Notes: a model not told the origin generated them from the sequence alone. Counted from the stretch's first letter, positions 18,924 through 28,563 are shown. The stretch is DNA of 64,000 nt from Hydrogenimonas urashimensis (GCF_016593255.1 NZ_AP023212.1:1352001-1416000); one strand, 5' to 3'. Translations and numbers: made by a program.

Positions 18924-18967
18924 GACCTCCTCTATCATGGCATCATCCATCCAGACAAGGAGATGCC

Positions 18968-19213
18968 ATGATCATAAAGAGTCTCGAAACCCTCTCGGCC
19001 AACCCCAACGTCGTGTGGGGAACCTTCGCCCTGGGATTTCTGCTTCCCTGGTGTTTTCTGCCCTTTTTGATTCTCGCCGCCATGGCCGCGTTCAGAGAGC
19101 TTGGCGGCGAATACGGGGAGGTCACCGCCTTCTGGCGGCAAAGAGTCGAAGAGACGGCCCGATCGATCGAAGCGAAGGCCGCGCCCTCCTGCCGCGCGGG
19201 CGTGGCGGCATAA
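18968..19213 (+). CDS. Small hypothetical membrane protein
   Basis: An 81-residue product with a single clear hydrophobic helix at about residues 18-42 (FALGFLLPWCFLPFLILAAM) and an amphipathic C-terminal part ending in several alanines. AAGGAG lies 5 bases ahead of the ATG. It follows the WYL regulator by 44 bases and may share its transcript. No family is recognised. Confidence 0.5.
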   Translation: MIIKSLETLSANPNVVWGTFALGFLLPWCFLPFLILAAMAAFRELGGEYGEVTAFWRQRVEETARSIEAKAAPSCRAGVAA

Positions 19214-19249
19214 AGGGAAGCGGAACGAAAGAGCCGGCACCTTTTAAAA

Positions 19250-19258
19250 TGTTATAAT
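19250..19258 (+). promoter_or_regulatory. Extended -10 promoter of the HtrA protease gene
   Basis: TGTTATAAT, a perfect extended -10 element, lies 42 bases upstream of the ATG at 19301. No clear -35 box is seen. Confidence 0.6.
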
Positions 19259-19300
19259 CCCGGAAACTCTATCCGTTCACATCCGTTCCCAAGGAATCCC

Positions 19301-20428
19301 ATGGAAGACCGCTTTTTCAAACGGCTTTTCGCCACGGCGCTGGCCATCATGGTGTTGATGCTCTTTTGGCAGAGCATCCCCTTCATCCAGAGTCTGCTTG
19401 TCTTGCAGAAGGCGCAGCCGCGTCCCGTCACGCCCCGCGGGAATCTGGCCGAAGACGAGAAGGCGACCATCGAACTCTTCGAGCGCACCAAAAACTCGGT
19501 CGTCTACATCGCCACGACCAAGGCGGTCATCGACCCCTGGACCCGCAACATCTACAATATCCCCCGGGGAACCGGCTCCGGATTCGTCTGGGACGAGCTG
19601 GGGCACATCGTCACGAACTACCATGTCATCGAAGGGGCCAGCGAAGCGCGCGTCAGGCTCAGCGACGGGCGCGACTACCACGCCGTGCTGGTCGGCGCCT
19701 CCGCCCGCCACGACCTGGCGGTGCTGCGCATCAATGTCCCCTTCAAACGCCCCACCCCCGTCATGATAGGCACCAGCCACGACCTGAAAGTGGGGCAGAA
19801 AACCTTCGCCATCGGCAACCCCTTCGGGCTCGACTGGACCCTCACCACCGGCATCGTCTCCGCTCTCGATCGCACCATGACCGAAAACACGGGCGCCGTG
19901 ATCCACAATCTCATACAGACCGATGCCGCCATCAACCCCGGAAACTCCGGCGGGCCGCTGCTTGACAGCGCCGGGCGGCTCATCGGCGTCAACACCGCCA
20001 TCTTCAGCCCCTCCGGCGCCTATGCCGGCATCGGGTTCGCCATCCCCGTCGACACCGTCAACCGCATCGTTCCCCAGCTCATCGCCTACGGCAGATATCT
20101 CGAACCCTCGCTGGGCATCCGGACCGACGAACGCATCAACCGCCTCGCCAAGGCCCGGCTCGGATTCGACGGCGTCATGGTGCTGCAGGTTATTCCTGGC
20201 ACCTCCGCGGAGAAGGCGGGACTGCGGGGCATCACCCTCTACCCGGACGGCTCCTTCGACCCGGGCGACATCATCCTCTCTATCGACGGCAAGCCGGTCC
20301 ATTCGGTCAAAGAGCTGAACGATATCCTCGAAAACTACAGCATCGGCGACGTCGTCACGGTTGAAATCGCCAGAGAGGGCCGCGTCGTAAAGAAAAAACT
20401 GATGCTCGAGCCGGCCAGGAGCGGATGA
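19301..20428 (+). CDS. Membrane-anchored HtrA/DegS-type serine protease
   Basis: A 375-residue periplasmic protease of the HtrA family. One N-terminal helix (about residues 8-30) probably stays as a membrane anchor, as in DegS. The trypsin-like domain has the catalytic triad His108 (TNYHVIEG), Asp138 (RHDLAVL) and Ser216 (NPGNSGGPL). A single PDZ domain follows at about residues 265-370 (VMVLQVIPGTSAEKAGLRG). One PDZ and a retained anchor resemble DegS, but no RseA-like substrate is in the window, so a general quality-control role is equally possible. Confidence 0.9.
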   Translation: MEDRFFKRLFATALAIMVLMLFWQSIPFIQSLLVLQKAQPRPVTPRGNLAEDEKATIELFERTKNSVVYIATTKAVIDPWTRNIYNIPRGTGSGFVWDELGHIVTNYHVIEGASEARVRLSDGRDYHAVLVGASARHDLAVLRINVPFKRPTPVMIGTSHDLKVGQKTFAIGNPFGLDWTLTTGIVSALDRTMTENTGAVIHNLIQTDAAINPGNSGGPLLDSAGRLIGVNTAIFSPSGAYAGIGFAIPVDTVNRIVPQLIAYGRYLEPSLGIRTDERINRLAKARLGFDGVMVLQVIPGTSAEKAGLRGITLYPDGSFDPGDIILSIDGKPVHSVKELNDILENYSIGDVVTVEIAREGRVVKKKLMLEPARSG

Positions 20429-20432
20429 AAAA

Positions 20433-21170
20433 ATGGAGAAGGAGAGAGTGAAGACAATGGGAAGAGTTCCGAAATTCCTCCTTTTTGCCGGCGCTGCGCT
20501 ACTCTTTCTTTCGTTCCTTTTTTTCAATCTCGGCAGTTTTCTGGACACATCCCAGCCTCCCGTGAAAGCCGATCTCGTTGTCTCTCTCGGAGGCGACAGA
20601 AACTACGACCACATCCAAAAAGCGTACGAACTCCTCCAAAAAGGGTATTCGAAAGAGGGCTTTATCATGGTCAACGGCTTCGACTATATCGAAAAAGAAA
20701 GGGTTCGCGACATTTTTGCAACCCCGACCAGCCGATTCCTGCTGCAAAAAGGCATCCCGAAAAAAAGAATTCTCTTCATGCACCATGCAGGCAATACCAT
20801 GGAAGAGCTCCGCTATGTCAAAAACTATCTCGTCTCCCGGCGGCTGCATTCGGTCATCATCGTCTCCAGTCCTCCCCACCTGCGCCGCATACGTTTTCTG
20901 GCATGGATGAACGGGTATGACAAAGCCGGCATTTGTCTGATTACCGTAGGCTCCGACGCTGCATGGTGGGACCCCCACCGCTGGTATAAAAACCCCGTTG
21001 CGCGGGCTTTCGTATTCAGCGAACTGGTCAAATTCCCGTACAATTTCGTCAAATACGCCATTCTCGAACCGTTGGGACCGCTGCAAAGCTGTCGGGACAC
21101 TTGCCGCCCCCTGCTGTTACGCCTGCACAGACTTTTCGATTTTGCCCTTTTTCACATCAGACGATGTTGA
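20433..21170 (+). CDS. YdcF/SanA-like DUF218 family protein
   Basis: A 245-residue protein with one N-terminal membrane helix (about residues 14-34) and a DUF218 domain. The domain starts ADLVVSLGGDRNYDHIQKA and continues with NTMEELRYVKNYL and VIIVSSPPHLRRI, the three conserved family segments. Members such as SanA and ElyC affect envelope polysaccharide or peptidoglycan carrier use. It starts 4 bases after the protease gene. In-frame alternatives are GTG at 20448 and ATG at 20457. It opens the run of surface-polysaccharide genes. Confidence 0.8.
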   Translation: MEKERVKTMGRVPKFLLFAGAALLFLSFLFFNLGSFLDTSQPPVKADLVVSLGGDRNYDHIQKAYELLQKGYSKEGFIMVNGFDYIEKERVRDIFATPTSRFLLQKGIPKKRILFMHHAGNTMEELRYVKNYLVSRRLHSVIIVSSPPHLRRIRFLAWMNGYDKAGICLITVGSDAAWWDPHRWYKNPVARAFVFSELVKFPYNFVKYAILEPLGPLQSCRDTCRPLLLRLHRLFDFALFHIRRC

Positions 21171-21194
21171 TACATGCGATAGACGGGATTTTTG

Positions 21195-21200
21195 TATAAT
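21195..21200 (+). promoter_or_regulatory. -10 box upstream of the GNAT-fold gene
   Basis: TTGTATAAT contains a perfect -10 hexamer 41 bases upstream of the TTG start at 21242. A TTGATA lies 21 bases ahead of it, which is too far for a normal -35. Confidence 0.5.
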
Positions 21201-21241
21201 TTGATGCGTCATGATTATGCTTTTTTTTAAATGGGGACCAT

Positions 21242-22243
21242 TTGGAAATCCTTACAGACAAACGAATGTGTGAAAAGATCCTGGCCGGACTGGACAACTC
21301 CATTCTCGACGGTTTCGGCTACAAAAAGATACTCAATGACTGGTATCGGCCGCAAACATATCTTTTCTTCCGTTTCGGCCGAGAGATTGTTCCCCTCGTG
21401 ATCAAGGATAACCTTGTGACATTTTACGGCGGTTCACAGTTTAATCATGCGAACTTTCTTCCCGAAAATCCCGAGCTCATCAATTCGACCATCCGATACC
21501 TCATGAAACATCACCGCCACTTTCGTCTCACATCCATTACCAATGACATCTTTCCCCTTCTGGAGAAAGCCCATATGCGGTTCGATGTTCCCTACCCACC
21601 TGAATGGCATTACGAAAAAGGAGAGATTTTCCATCCGGAAACTTTCATCAGCCGCCTTCAAGGATATAAAATCCGGCGTTCCTTCAAATACGCCTTCAAC
21701 AAAAAAAAGGGGTACTCCTTTCAGACGCTTGCCTTTGATCAATTTCATACATTGTTTCCAAAACTTGTGCAAAAACATATTGAGTATTTCAAAGAAAGGG
21801 GGCTGGAATCCGCCTGGGAAGGCAAAGAGAATCTGCTCTTTTCCATTTTGGAATATTTCGAAAAAAACATGCATCTGCTCATTCGGTACATTTCCCATCG
21901 TGGGAATCCCGCCGCTCTCTACACGATCGTCTACAGCGAAAAAGAGATGATTCTCTACTTCGGAGGTTCGCTCAACAAGGATGACCATTACATTTCCAAA
22001 ATCTGGTATTACGACATGCTGGAGCAGGCCACCACGATCGCCGACAGGCTTCAAATCCCAACCATCAATGCATTGCGAGGCAATTTCGCAAACAAAAGGC
22101 GCTTCGGTTTCACACCCCGTCCCCTCTATGCTTTGGTCAATGATCCCGAATGGGAGATCCGCAAAGATCCCAACATAAGGGAAGAGGAGTACGAAAACTT
22201 ATATGGAAGAGCCTTCGGATCGGAAATGTTTGAGAAGGCATGA
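21242..22243 (+). CDS. FemAB/BioF2-like GNAT-fold protein
   Basis: A 333-residue cytoplasmic protein with the features of the FemAB/BioF2-like acyltransferase superfamily. It has KIRRSFKYAFNKKKGYSF in the middle, and then VYSEKEMILYFGGSLNKD and KIWYYDMLEQATTIADRL, which match the acceptor-binding half of that fold. The start is TTG, with GGGGA 6 bases upstream; no ATG fits. In polysaccharide loci such proteins usually transfer acyl or aminoacyl groups to sugars. The substrate is not evident. The family call is by motif and overall pattern only. Confidence 0.55.
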   Translation: MEILTDKRMCEKILAGLDNSILDGFGYKKILNDWYRPQTYLFFRFGREIVPLVIKDNLVTFYGGSQFNHANFLPENPELINSTIRYLMKHHRHFRLTSITNDIFPLLEKAHMRFDVPYPPEWHYEKGEIFHPETFISRLQGYKIRRSFKYAFNKKKGYSFQTLAFDQFHTLFPKLVQKHIEYFKERGLESAWEGKENLLFSILEYFEKNMHLLIRYISHRGNPAALYTIVYSEKEMILYFGGSLNKDDHYISKIWYYDMLEQATTIADRLQIPTINALRGNFANKRRFGFTPRPLYALVNDPEWEIRKDPNIREEEYENLYGRAFGSEMFEKA

Positions 22244-22366
22244 ATTGATTCAAAAAGCAGCCAATCCTTTTTCGCGCCGCATTCAACTCTTTAAAAGCGC
22301 AAATTCACTAAAATCCACCAAATTCCGATTATGTGCAAAGAAAATTATTCCGAGGTAAACCGTTTC

Positions 22367-23755
22367 ATGACCAATATCATTCTCTGCGGAGGCAACGGCA
22401 CGCGGTTGTGGCCCATCAGCCGCAAGCTGATGCCCAAGCAGTTCATCAAGCTTTTCGACGGCCAGTCGCTTTTCCAGATGACCGTCAAACGCAACAGCGC
22501 GTTCTGCCGCTCCCAGTTCATCGTCTCCAACGAAGATCAGTACTTCCTGGCCATCGACCAGATCGAGGAGATCAACGACGGGAGGGCCTACAACATCCGC
22601 CACACGGCCTTTTTGCTCGAACCCGTGGGCAGAAACACGGCGCCCGCCATCGCCCTGGCCTGCTTCGCCATCGATGCGGAGCAGGTGGTGCTGGTGACGC
22701 CGAGCGACCACCTCATCAAGGACCAGGCCGCCTACGAAAAGGTGATAAAAAGGGCCGCGAAGCTCGCCGAAGCGGGCCACATGGTCACCTTCGGCATCCA
22801 GCCCGACTCCCCCAACACGGGCTACGGCTACATCGAGGCCAACGGCGAGGATGTCGTGGCATTCCACGAAAAACCGGACGCCCAAACGGCACGCAGCTAT
22901 CTTGAGAGCGGCAGATTTTTCTGGAACAGCGGCATGTTCTGTTTCAAAGCCGGGGTCTACCTGGAGGAGCTTCAAACCCACGCCCCCGAAATCTTCGAAG
23001 CCTCCAAAAAGGCTTACGAGCGGGCGAAACTCAACGGCATGATCCGCATCGGGCTCGACGAGATGGAGAGCATCCCCGAGGAGAGCATCGACTACGCCGT
23101 CATGGAAAAGAGCCGCAACGTCAAAGTGGTTCCCGCCGACATCGGATGGAACGACGTGGGCAGCTTCGATGCCCTCGATGAAGAGTACCCCAAAGATAGC
23201 GACGGCAACACCGCCACGGAGAAGCTGATCGCCATAAACAGCCGGAACAACCTGATCGTGGGCCACGAGCGCACGATCGCCACGATCGAGGTGGAGGACC
23301 TCTACATCGTCGATACGCCCGACGCCCTGCTCGTGGGCAAAAAAGGCACCTCCCAGAAGATCAAGGAGGTGGTCGCGCGTCTTAAAAAGCAGGAGAGCGA
23401 ACTTCCCAACATCCACCTGACCGTCCACCGGCCCTGGGGCACCTACACGGTGCTGGAAAACAGCGACCGCTACAAGATCAAGAAGATCATGGTCAAACCG
23501 GGCAAGCGCCTGAGCCTGCAGAAGCACTACCACCGCAACGAGCACTGGATCGTCGTCAGCGGCACCGCGCTGGTCCGTGTCGGCGACGACGAGAGGATCG
23601 TAAGGGCCAACGAATCGACCTATATCCCGATGGGCGAACTGCACCGTCTCGAAAATCCCGGCAAGATTCCGCTGATCCTCATCGAGGCGCAGGTGGGCGA
23701 GTACACGGGCGAAGACGACATTGTCCGCATCGACGACGATTTCGACCGCTGCTGA
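22367..23755 (+). CDS. manC: Mannose-1-phosphate guanylyltransferase / mannose-6-phosphate isomerase
   Basis: A bifunctional enzyme making mannose-6-P from fructose-6-P and GDP-mannose from mannose-1-P and GTP. The 462-residue product has the nucleotidyltransferase motif CGGNGTRLWPISRKLMPK near residue 7 and FVEKP-like FHEKPDAQTARSYL. A C-terminal cupin isomerase domain has RPWGTYTVLE, PGKRLSLQKHYHRNEHWI and the metal-binding histidines. The start is MTNIILCGG, preceded by GAGG. It is followed after 8 bases by gmm. It feeds gmd and fcl. Confidence 0.95.
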   Translation: MTNIILCGGNGTRLWPISRKLMPKQFIKLFDGQSLFQMTVKRNSAFCRSQFIVSNEDQYFLAIDQIEEINDGRAYNIRHTAFLLEPVGRNTAPAIALACFAIDAEQVVLVTPSDHLIKDQAAYEKVIKRAAKLAEAGHMVTFGIQPDSPNTGYGYIEANGEDVVAFHEKPDAQTARSYLESGRFFWNSGMFCFKAGVYLEELQTHAPEIFEASKKAYERAKLNGMIRIGLDEMESIPEESIDYAVMEKSRNVKVVPADIGWNDVGSFDALDEEYPKDSDGNTATEKLIAINSRNNLIVGHERTIATIEVEDLYIVDTPDALLVGKKGTSQKIKEVVARLKKQESELPNIHLTVHRPWGTYTVLENSDRYKIKKIMVKPGKRLSLQKHYHRNEHWIVVSGTALVRVGDDERIVRANESTYIPMGELHRLENPGKIPLILIEAQVGEYTGEDDIVRIDDDFDRC

Positions 23756-23763
23756 GGGAGAGG

Positions 23764-24228
23764 ATGAAGAGACTGGCGCCGGAGATTTTCGAGTGCGTCG
23801 TCGAGCATACGCCGCTCGTATCAATCGACCTGATCCTGGTGCGCGAAGGGCGCGTGCTGCTGGGAAGACGGAAAAACCCGCCGGCCAAAGGCTACTGGTT
23901 CACCCTGGGCGGACGCGTCTTCAAAAACGAGCGCATCCGGGAGGCGATACGGCGCATCATGCGCGAGGAGACGGGGCGCGAAGTGATAGGTGAACAGACG
24001 TTCATAGGCGTTTTCGAGCACCTCTACGACGACGGCATCTTCGAAAACGTCTCGACCCACTACATCAACCTCGCCTACCGAATCGCCGTCGAGGAGATGG
24101 GCACTCTCCCAACGGACCAGCACGAGGCGTACCGGTGGTTCACCCTCAAGGAGCTGATGGAAAGCCCCGAGGTGCACCCCTATGTCAAAGACTATTTCAC
24201 CCAAGAGAAAGGAACCATACCCCAATGA
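23764..24228 (+). CDS. gmm: GDP-mannose mannosyl hydrolase (Nudix)
   Basis: Gmm hydrolyses GDP-mannose to GDP and mannose and may tune the GDP-mannose pool. The 154-residue product has the Gmm variant of the Nudix box, [20 protein letters not shown] followed by ETGREV. It also has the family ending [20 protein letters not shown]. It sits in the usual place between manC and gmd and overlaps the gmd start by 4 nt (ATGA). Confidence 0.92.
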   Translation: MKRLAPEIFECVVEHTPLVSIDLILVREGRVLLGRRKNPPAKGYWFTLGGRVFKNERIREAIRRIMREETGREVIGEQTFIGVFEHLYDDGIFENVSTHYINLAYRIAVEEMGTLPTDQHEAYRWFTLKELMESPEVHPYVKDYFTQEKGTIPQ

Positions 24229-25373
24229 ACAACGAAAAGAAAGTGGCACTCATCACAGGCATCACGGGCCAGGACGGCTCCTACCTGGCCGAGTTTCTGC
24301 TCAAAAAAGGCTACATCGTCCACGGCATCAAACGCCGTGCCTCGCTTTTTAACACCGACCGCATCGACCACCTCTACCAGGACCCCCATGTCGAAAACCG
24401 CGACTTCATCCTCCACTACGGCGACATGACCGACTCCATGAACCTCACCCGCATCATCCAGGAGGTCCAGCCCGACGAGATCTACAACCTCGCCGCCATG
24501 AGCCACGTCGCCGTCAGTTTCGAAACCCCCGAATACACGGCCAACGCCGACGGCATCGGGACCCTGCGCATCCTCGAGGCGGTGCGCCTGCTGGGGCTGG
24601 AGAAGAAAACCAAGATCTACCAGGCCTCCACGTCCGAACTCTACGGCAAGGTCCAGGAGATCCCCCAGACCGAAAAGACCCCCTTCTACCCCAGAAGCCC
24701 CTACGCCGTGGCCAAGATGTACGCCTTCTGGATCACCGTCAACTACCGCGAGGCATACGACATGTTCGCCTGCAACGGCATCCTCTTCAACCACGAGTCC
24801 CCGGTGCGGGGCGAAACCTTCGTCACCCGCAAGATCACCCGCGCCGCCAGCAAGATCGCCCTGGGGCTGCAAAACAAGCTCTACCTGGGCAACCTCGACG
24901 CCAAGCGCGACTGGGGCCACGCCAAGGACTACATCCGCATGATGTGGATGATCCTCCAGGCCGACAAACCCGAAGACTGGGTCATCGCCACGGGCCAGAC
25001 CACCAGCGTCAGGGATTTCGTGCGCATGGCCTTCGGGTACGCCGGCATCGAGATCGCCTTCAAAGGCACCGGCGTCGACGAAACCGGTTTCGTGGCTTCC
25101 ATCGACGCGGAGCGCATGAAAGAGCTGGGGCTTGATCCCTCGATCCTCAAAGAGGGCCGCGAGATCGTCGCCGTCGATCCCCGCTATTTCCGCCCCACCG
25201 AAGTGGATCTGCTCATCGGCGACGCCACCAAGGCCAGGGAGAAGCTGGGGTGGGTCCCCGAATACAGCCTCGAGGAGCTCGTCCACGACATGATGGCAAG
25301 CGACCTGAAACTGATGAAAAAAGACGAATACCTCAAAGAGGGCGGCTACACGATCATGAACTATTTCGAGTGA
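24225..25373 (+). CDS. gmd: GDP-mannose 4,6-dehydratase
   Basis: Gmd converts GDP-mannose to GDP-4-keto-6-deoxymannose, the precursor of GDP-fucose and related sugars. The 382-residue SDR protein has the NADP-binding [18 protein letters not shown] motif at residues 11-28. It also has the catalytic TSELYGK and YxxxK in [14 protein letters not shown]. The frame is open upstream, but this ATG matches the family and overlaps the gmm stop. Its partner fcl is displaced 645 bases downstream by a toxin-antitoxin pair. Confidence 0.96.
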   Translation: MNNEKKVALITGITGQDGSYLAEFLLKKGYIVHGIKRRASLFNTDRIDHLYQDPHVENRDFILHYGDMTDSMNLTRIIQEVQPDEIYNLAAMSHVAVSFETPEYTANADGIGTLRILEAVRLLGLEKKTKIYQASTSELYGKVQEIPQTEKTPFYPRSPYAVAKMYAFWITVNYREAYDMFACNGILFNHESPVRGETFVTRKITRAASKIALGLQNKLYLGNLDAKRDWGHAKDYIRMMWMILQADKPEDWVIATGQTTSVRDFVRMAFGYAGIEIAFKGTGVDETGFVASIDAERMKELGLDPSILKEGREIVAVDPRYFRPTEVDLLIGDATKAREKLGWVPEYSLEELVHDMMASDLKLMKKDEYLKEGGYTIMNYFE

Positions 25374-25376
25374 TGT

Positions 25377-25406
25377 TTGACTGGAAGATATAATTATTAT
25401 ATTATA
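25377..25406 (+). promoter_or_regulatory. Promoter and operator candidate of the toxin-antitoxin pair
   Basis: TTGACT (25377-25382) and TATTAT (25400-25405) are 17 bases apart, 28 bases before the antitoxin ATG. The -10 region lies inside the inverted repeat TATAAT-N6-ATTATA (25389-25406). Ribbon-helix-helix antitoxins usually bind such repeats to repress their own promoter. The stretch is far more AT-rich than the genes on either side. Confidence 0.65.
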
Positions 25407-25432
25407 TTGTAAAACATTCAGAGGGTCAGGGG

Positions 25433-25708
25433 ATGCATTCTCTAAAAGAGCTGGAAAAACAACAGGTAGGCCTGAGACTGCCGAAATACCTTATCGACGA
25501 GATCGATGAATTGACCGCAAAATTTTCGCTCAATCGCACGGAAGTGATCATAGAGGCTGTCAAATCGTATGTCGAGGCGCAAAAAGAGGAACTTTTTTAT
25601 GAAGAGTTCGACAACGCTTCAAAGGAGCTCAAAAAAGTGTTGAAAAAGGAGGATCATCACAACCTTCAGACACTGGATGCCCTGATCGATGAACTTGAAA
25701 ATCGTTAG
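25433..25708 (+). CDS. Ribbon-helix-helix antitoxin
   Basis: A 91-residue antitoxin. The N-terminal ribbon-helix-helix (about residues 10-50, VGLRLPKYLIDEIDELTAKF) would bind DNA as a dimer. The acidic C-terminal part (DALIDELENR) would wrap the toxin. AGGG stands ahead of the ATG. The gene overlaps the toxin start by 20 bases. Base composition differs from the flanking gmd and fcl genes, so the pair has probably been inserted. Confidence 0.82.
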   Translation: MHSLKELEKQQVGLRLPKYLIDEIDELTAKFSLNRTEVIIEAVKSYVEAQKEELFYEEFDNASKELKKVLKKEDHHNLQTLDALIDELENR

Positions 25709-26018
25709 TCTGGGCACCTTCACCAAAGAGGTAAAAAGGCTTCATAAAAAATACAAAAACATCGCCAAAGATCTCAAAGATCTGGAAGAGATACTGCGAG
25801 CCGACCCGAATGCCGGGACGGAACTGGGCAGGCACTGCTACAAAATACGGCTTGCCAACTCATCGATTTCTGTCGGAAAAAGCGGAGGTTTCAGAGTGGT
25901 CTATTATTACCGTCAACAGGAGTTCATCTACTTGATGAGTATCTATTTGAAAACGGAACTGCCCACTATCAGTGATGAGAGAATCACTGAAATTTTAGAA
26001 GAAAATGGATTGTTGTAA
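25689..26018 (+). CDS. RelE/ParE-superfamily toxin
   Basis: A 109-residue toxin of the RelE/ParE fold. It has TFTKEVKRLHKKYKNIAKDL at the start, CYKIRLANSSISVGKSGGFR in the centre and YYYRQQEFIYLMSIYLK near the end; the conserved Arg and Tyr positions are those used for mRNA cleavage in RelE-type members. Whether it acts on mRNA or gyrase cannot be told. Its TAA stop is immediately followed by the fcl ATG, so read-through from its promoter would also drive fcl. Confidence 0.8.
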   Translation: MNLKIVSLGTFTKEVKRLHKKYKNIAKDLKDLEEILRADPNAGTELGRHCYKIRLANSSISVGKSGGFRVVYYYRQQEFIYLMSIYLKTELPTISDERITEILEENGLL

Positions 26019-27230
26019 ATGCAAAAAGAGTCAAAAATTTTCGTCGCCGGAGGCACGGGCCTCGTAGGTTCGGCCATTGTCAAAAACCTGATAGCAAAAG
26101 GCTACACGAACATCGTCGCCAACTACCACAGCCGCGAACCCGAAAACGGCCTGCCCGTACAGTGGGAAAGGCTCGATCTCCTCGATCCGTCGGCCGTGAA
26201 AGCGTTTTTCGAAAAACAAAAGCCCGACTTTGTCTTTCTCGCGGCCGCCAAAGTGGGCGGCATCGTCGCCAACAACGTCTACCGGGCCGACTTTATCTAC
26301 CAGAACCTGAGAATTCAGAACAACGTCATCCACCAAAGCTACCTCAACGGCGTCAAGAAGCTGATGTTTCTGGGCAGCACCTGCATCTACCCCAAAGAGT
26401 GCCCCCAGCCGATGAAAGAGGAGTACCTCCTCACCGGTGAGCTGGAGTACACCAACGAGCCCTACGCCATCGCCAAGATCGCCGGCATCAAGATGTGCGA
26501 AAGCTACAACCTCCAGTACGGCACCAACTACATCAGCGTCATGCCCACCAATCTCTACGGCCCCAACGACAATTTCGACCTCGAAAAATCCCACGTCCTG
26601 CCGGCGCTGATTAGAAAGATCCACCTGGGCAGAGCCCTGGAAAACAACGACTGGCAGGCGATCCGAAAAGATCTGGACGCCCTCCCCATCGAAGGCGTCG
26701 ACGGCGGCGCCACCGAAGAGGAGATTCTTGCCATTTTGGGAAAATACGGCATCACGATCGGCGACATGCAGCGGGTCTCCATCGAAATCTGGGGGTCGGG
26801 CAGACCGATGAGGGAGTTCCTCTGGAGCGAAGACATGGCCGACGCGTGCGTCTTTTTGATGGAGCGCGTCGATTTTTCCGATATCGTGAGAAACCAGTTC
26901 GGTCCCGAAGCGGCCCTCTCGACGGAAGGCGACGGAAAGAGCTGCGAAGCGTTGACGGCGCCGAAAGCGCCGGCCGCCGAGATCCGAAACACCCACATCA
27001 ACATCGGCACCGGCATCGATATCTCCATCCGCGACCTCGCCCATCTTGTGAAGAAAATCGTAGGTTTCGGCGGCGACTTTGTTTTCAACACCGACAAACC
27101 CGACGGCACGATGAAAAAACTCACCGATGTGACCCGGCTCAACGCTCTGGGATGGCGGCACCGCGTGGAGCTGAAAGAGGGGATCGAAAAGATGTACGCC
27201 TGGTACTCCCAAAAGGCCGAGTCCAAATGA
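26019..27230 (+). CDS. fcl: GDP-L-fucose synthase, long variant
   Basis: Fcl epimerises and reduces GDP-4-keto-6-deoxymannose to GDP-L-fucose. The product has the NADP motif VAGGTGLVGSAIVKNL, the GSTCIYPKECPQPMKE segment and YxxxK in NEPYAIAKIAG. At 403 residues it is longer than the usual 310-320. One extra block of about 45 residues lies after KIHLGRALE (about 208-250). A second, Ala/Pro/Thr-rich block lies at about 289-325, before NTHINIGTG. The ATG directly follows the toxin stop codon. Confidence 0.93.
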   Translation: MQKESKIFVAGGTGLVGSAIVKNLIAKGYTNIVANYHSREPENGLPVQWERLDLLDPSAVKAFFEKQKPDFVFLAAAKVGGIVANNVYRADFIYQNLRIQNNVIHQSYLNGVKKLMFLGSTCIYPKECPQPMKEEYLLTGELEYTNEPYAIAKIAGIKMCESYNLQYGTNYISVMPTNLYGPNDNFDLEKSHVLPALIRKIHLGRALENNDWQAIRKDLDALPIEGVDGGATEEEILAILGKYGITIGDMQRVSIEIWGSGRPMREFLWSEDMADACVFLMERVDFSDIVRNQFGPEAALSTEGDGKSCEALTAPKAPAAEIRNTHINIGTGIDISIRDLAHLVKKIVGFGGDFVFNTDKPDGTMKKLTDVTRLNALGWRHRVELKEGIEKMYAWYSQKAESK

Positions 27231-27292
27231 TCCCTGCGCGCCGCGACGGGGATTTTGGGACCGGTTCTAACAAAAAACCTCAAAAATACCGA

Positions 27293-27298
27293 TATAAT
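27293..27298 (+). promoter_or_regulatory. -10 box upstream of ugd
   Basis: A perfect TATAAT lies 45 bases before the ugd ATG in the 112-base gap after fcl. No -35 element is evident. Confidence 0.5.
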
Positions 27299-27342
27299 AT
27301 CGCTGAAATTTCAAAGATCATTTGACCCAACGGAGTAAAAAC

Positions 27343-28563
27343 ATGAAAATAGCCATCGCCGGAACCGGCTATGTGGGCCTCTCCAACGGCCTGCTGCTGG
27401 CACAGCACAACGAAGTGGTCGCGCTGGACATCGTCCCCGAAAAGGTCGAGATGCTCAACCGCGGCGAGTCCCCCATCGAAGACAGGGAGATCGAAGCGTT
27501 TTTGCATCCCGAAAAAGCGCGGAGCATGGCTCTCGACGATGCGGTGCGCGAACGTGTGGAAAATCTCGACCTCGACTTCCGCGCCACCCTCGATAAAGAG
27601 GAGGCCTACAAAGGCGCCGACTACGTCATCATCGCCACGCCGACCGACTACGACCCCATCACCAACTACTTCAACACCAAAAGCGTCGAAGCGGTCATCG
27701 GGGATGTCCTGGCGATCAACCCCGACACGACGATGGTCATCAAATCGACCGTACCCGTCGGCTACACCAGGGAGGTTCGCGAACGCTTCGGCACCGACAA
27801 CATCCTCTTCTCACCCGAATTCCTCAGAGAGGGCAAGGCGCTCTACGACAACCTCTTCCCTTCGCGCATCATCGTCGGCGAACGGAGCGAGCGCGCCGAA
27901 ACCTTCGCCAACCTCCTCAAGGAGGGGGCCATCAAGGAGGATATCCCCGTCCTCTTCACCGACAGCACCGAAGCCGAGGCGATCAAACTCTTCGCCAACA
28001 CCTACCTGGCCATGCGCGTCGCCTTCTTCAACGAACTCGACAGCTACGCCGAAACCCACGGGCTCGACACACGCCAGATCATCGAAGGGGTCGGCCTCGA
28101 TCCGCGTATCGGCATGCACTACAACAACCCCTCCTTCGGCTACGGCGGCTACTGCCTCCCCAAAGACACCAAGCAGCTGCTGGCCAACTACGCCAACGTG
28201 CCCAGCAACCTCATCCGCGCCATCGTCGACGCCAACCGTACCCGCAAGGATTTCATCGCCGATCGCATCGTCGCCAAAAATCCCAAAATCGTCGGTGTCT
28301 ACCGCCTCGTCATGAAAGCGGGCTCCGACAACTTCCGCAGCTCCGCCATCCAGGGCATCATGAAGCGCGTCAAGGCCAAAGGCATCGAAGTGGTCGTCTA
28401 CGAACCGGTACTCAAAGAAGAGGAGTTCTTCCGCTCGCGTGTCATCCGCGACCTCGACGAGTTCAAACGCATCTCCGATGTCATCGTCGCCAACCGCCAC
28501 GCCCCCGAACTCGAAGATGTCAGGGAGAAAGTCTACACCCGGGACCTCTTCGGCAACGACTGA
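27343..28563 (+). CDS. ugd: UDP-glucose 6-dehydrogenase
   Basis: Ugd oxidises UDP-glucose to UDP-glucuronate in two NAD-dependent steps. The 406-residue product has the NAD motif [15 protein letters not shown] at residues 4-18. The catalytic cysteine is in [16 protein letters not shown], and the C-terminal domain has [24 protein letters not shown] lies 8 bases ahead of the ATG. It is the last intact sugar-nucleotide gene before an accessory island. A GDP-mannose dehydrogenase role is less likely from the motif set. Confidence 0.92.
   Translation: MKIAIAGTGYVGLSNGLLLAQHNEVVALDIVPEKVEMLNRGESPIEDREIEAFLHPEKARSMALDDAVRERVENLDLDFRATLDKEEAYKGADYVIIATPTDYDPITNYFNTKSVEAVIGDVLAINPDTTMVIKSTVPVGYTREVRERFGTDNILFSPEFLREGKALYDNLFPSRIIVGERSERAETFANLLKEGAIKEDIPVLFTDSTEAEAIKLFANTYLAMRVAFFNELDSYAETHGLDTRQIIEGVGLDPRIGMHYNNPSFGYGGYCLPKDTKQLLANYANVPSNLIRAIVDANRTRKDFIADRIVAKNPKIVGVYRLVMKAGSDNFRSSAIQGIMKRVKAKGIEVVVYEPVLKEEEFFRSRVIRDLDEFKRISDVIVANRHAPELEDVREKVYTRDLFGND

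Noticed and set aside
22283-23824. A 513-codon open frame on the minus strand over manC
   Set aside because: Antisense shadow of manC with Val/Asp/Gly-rich, motif-free sequence. manC has clear catalytic motifs on the plus strand.
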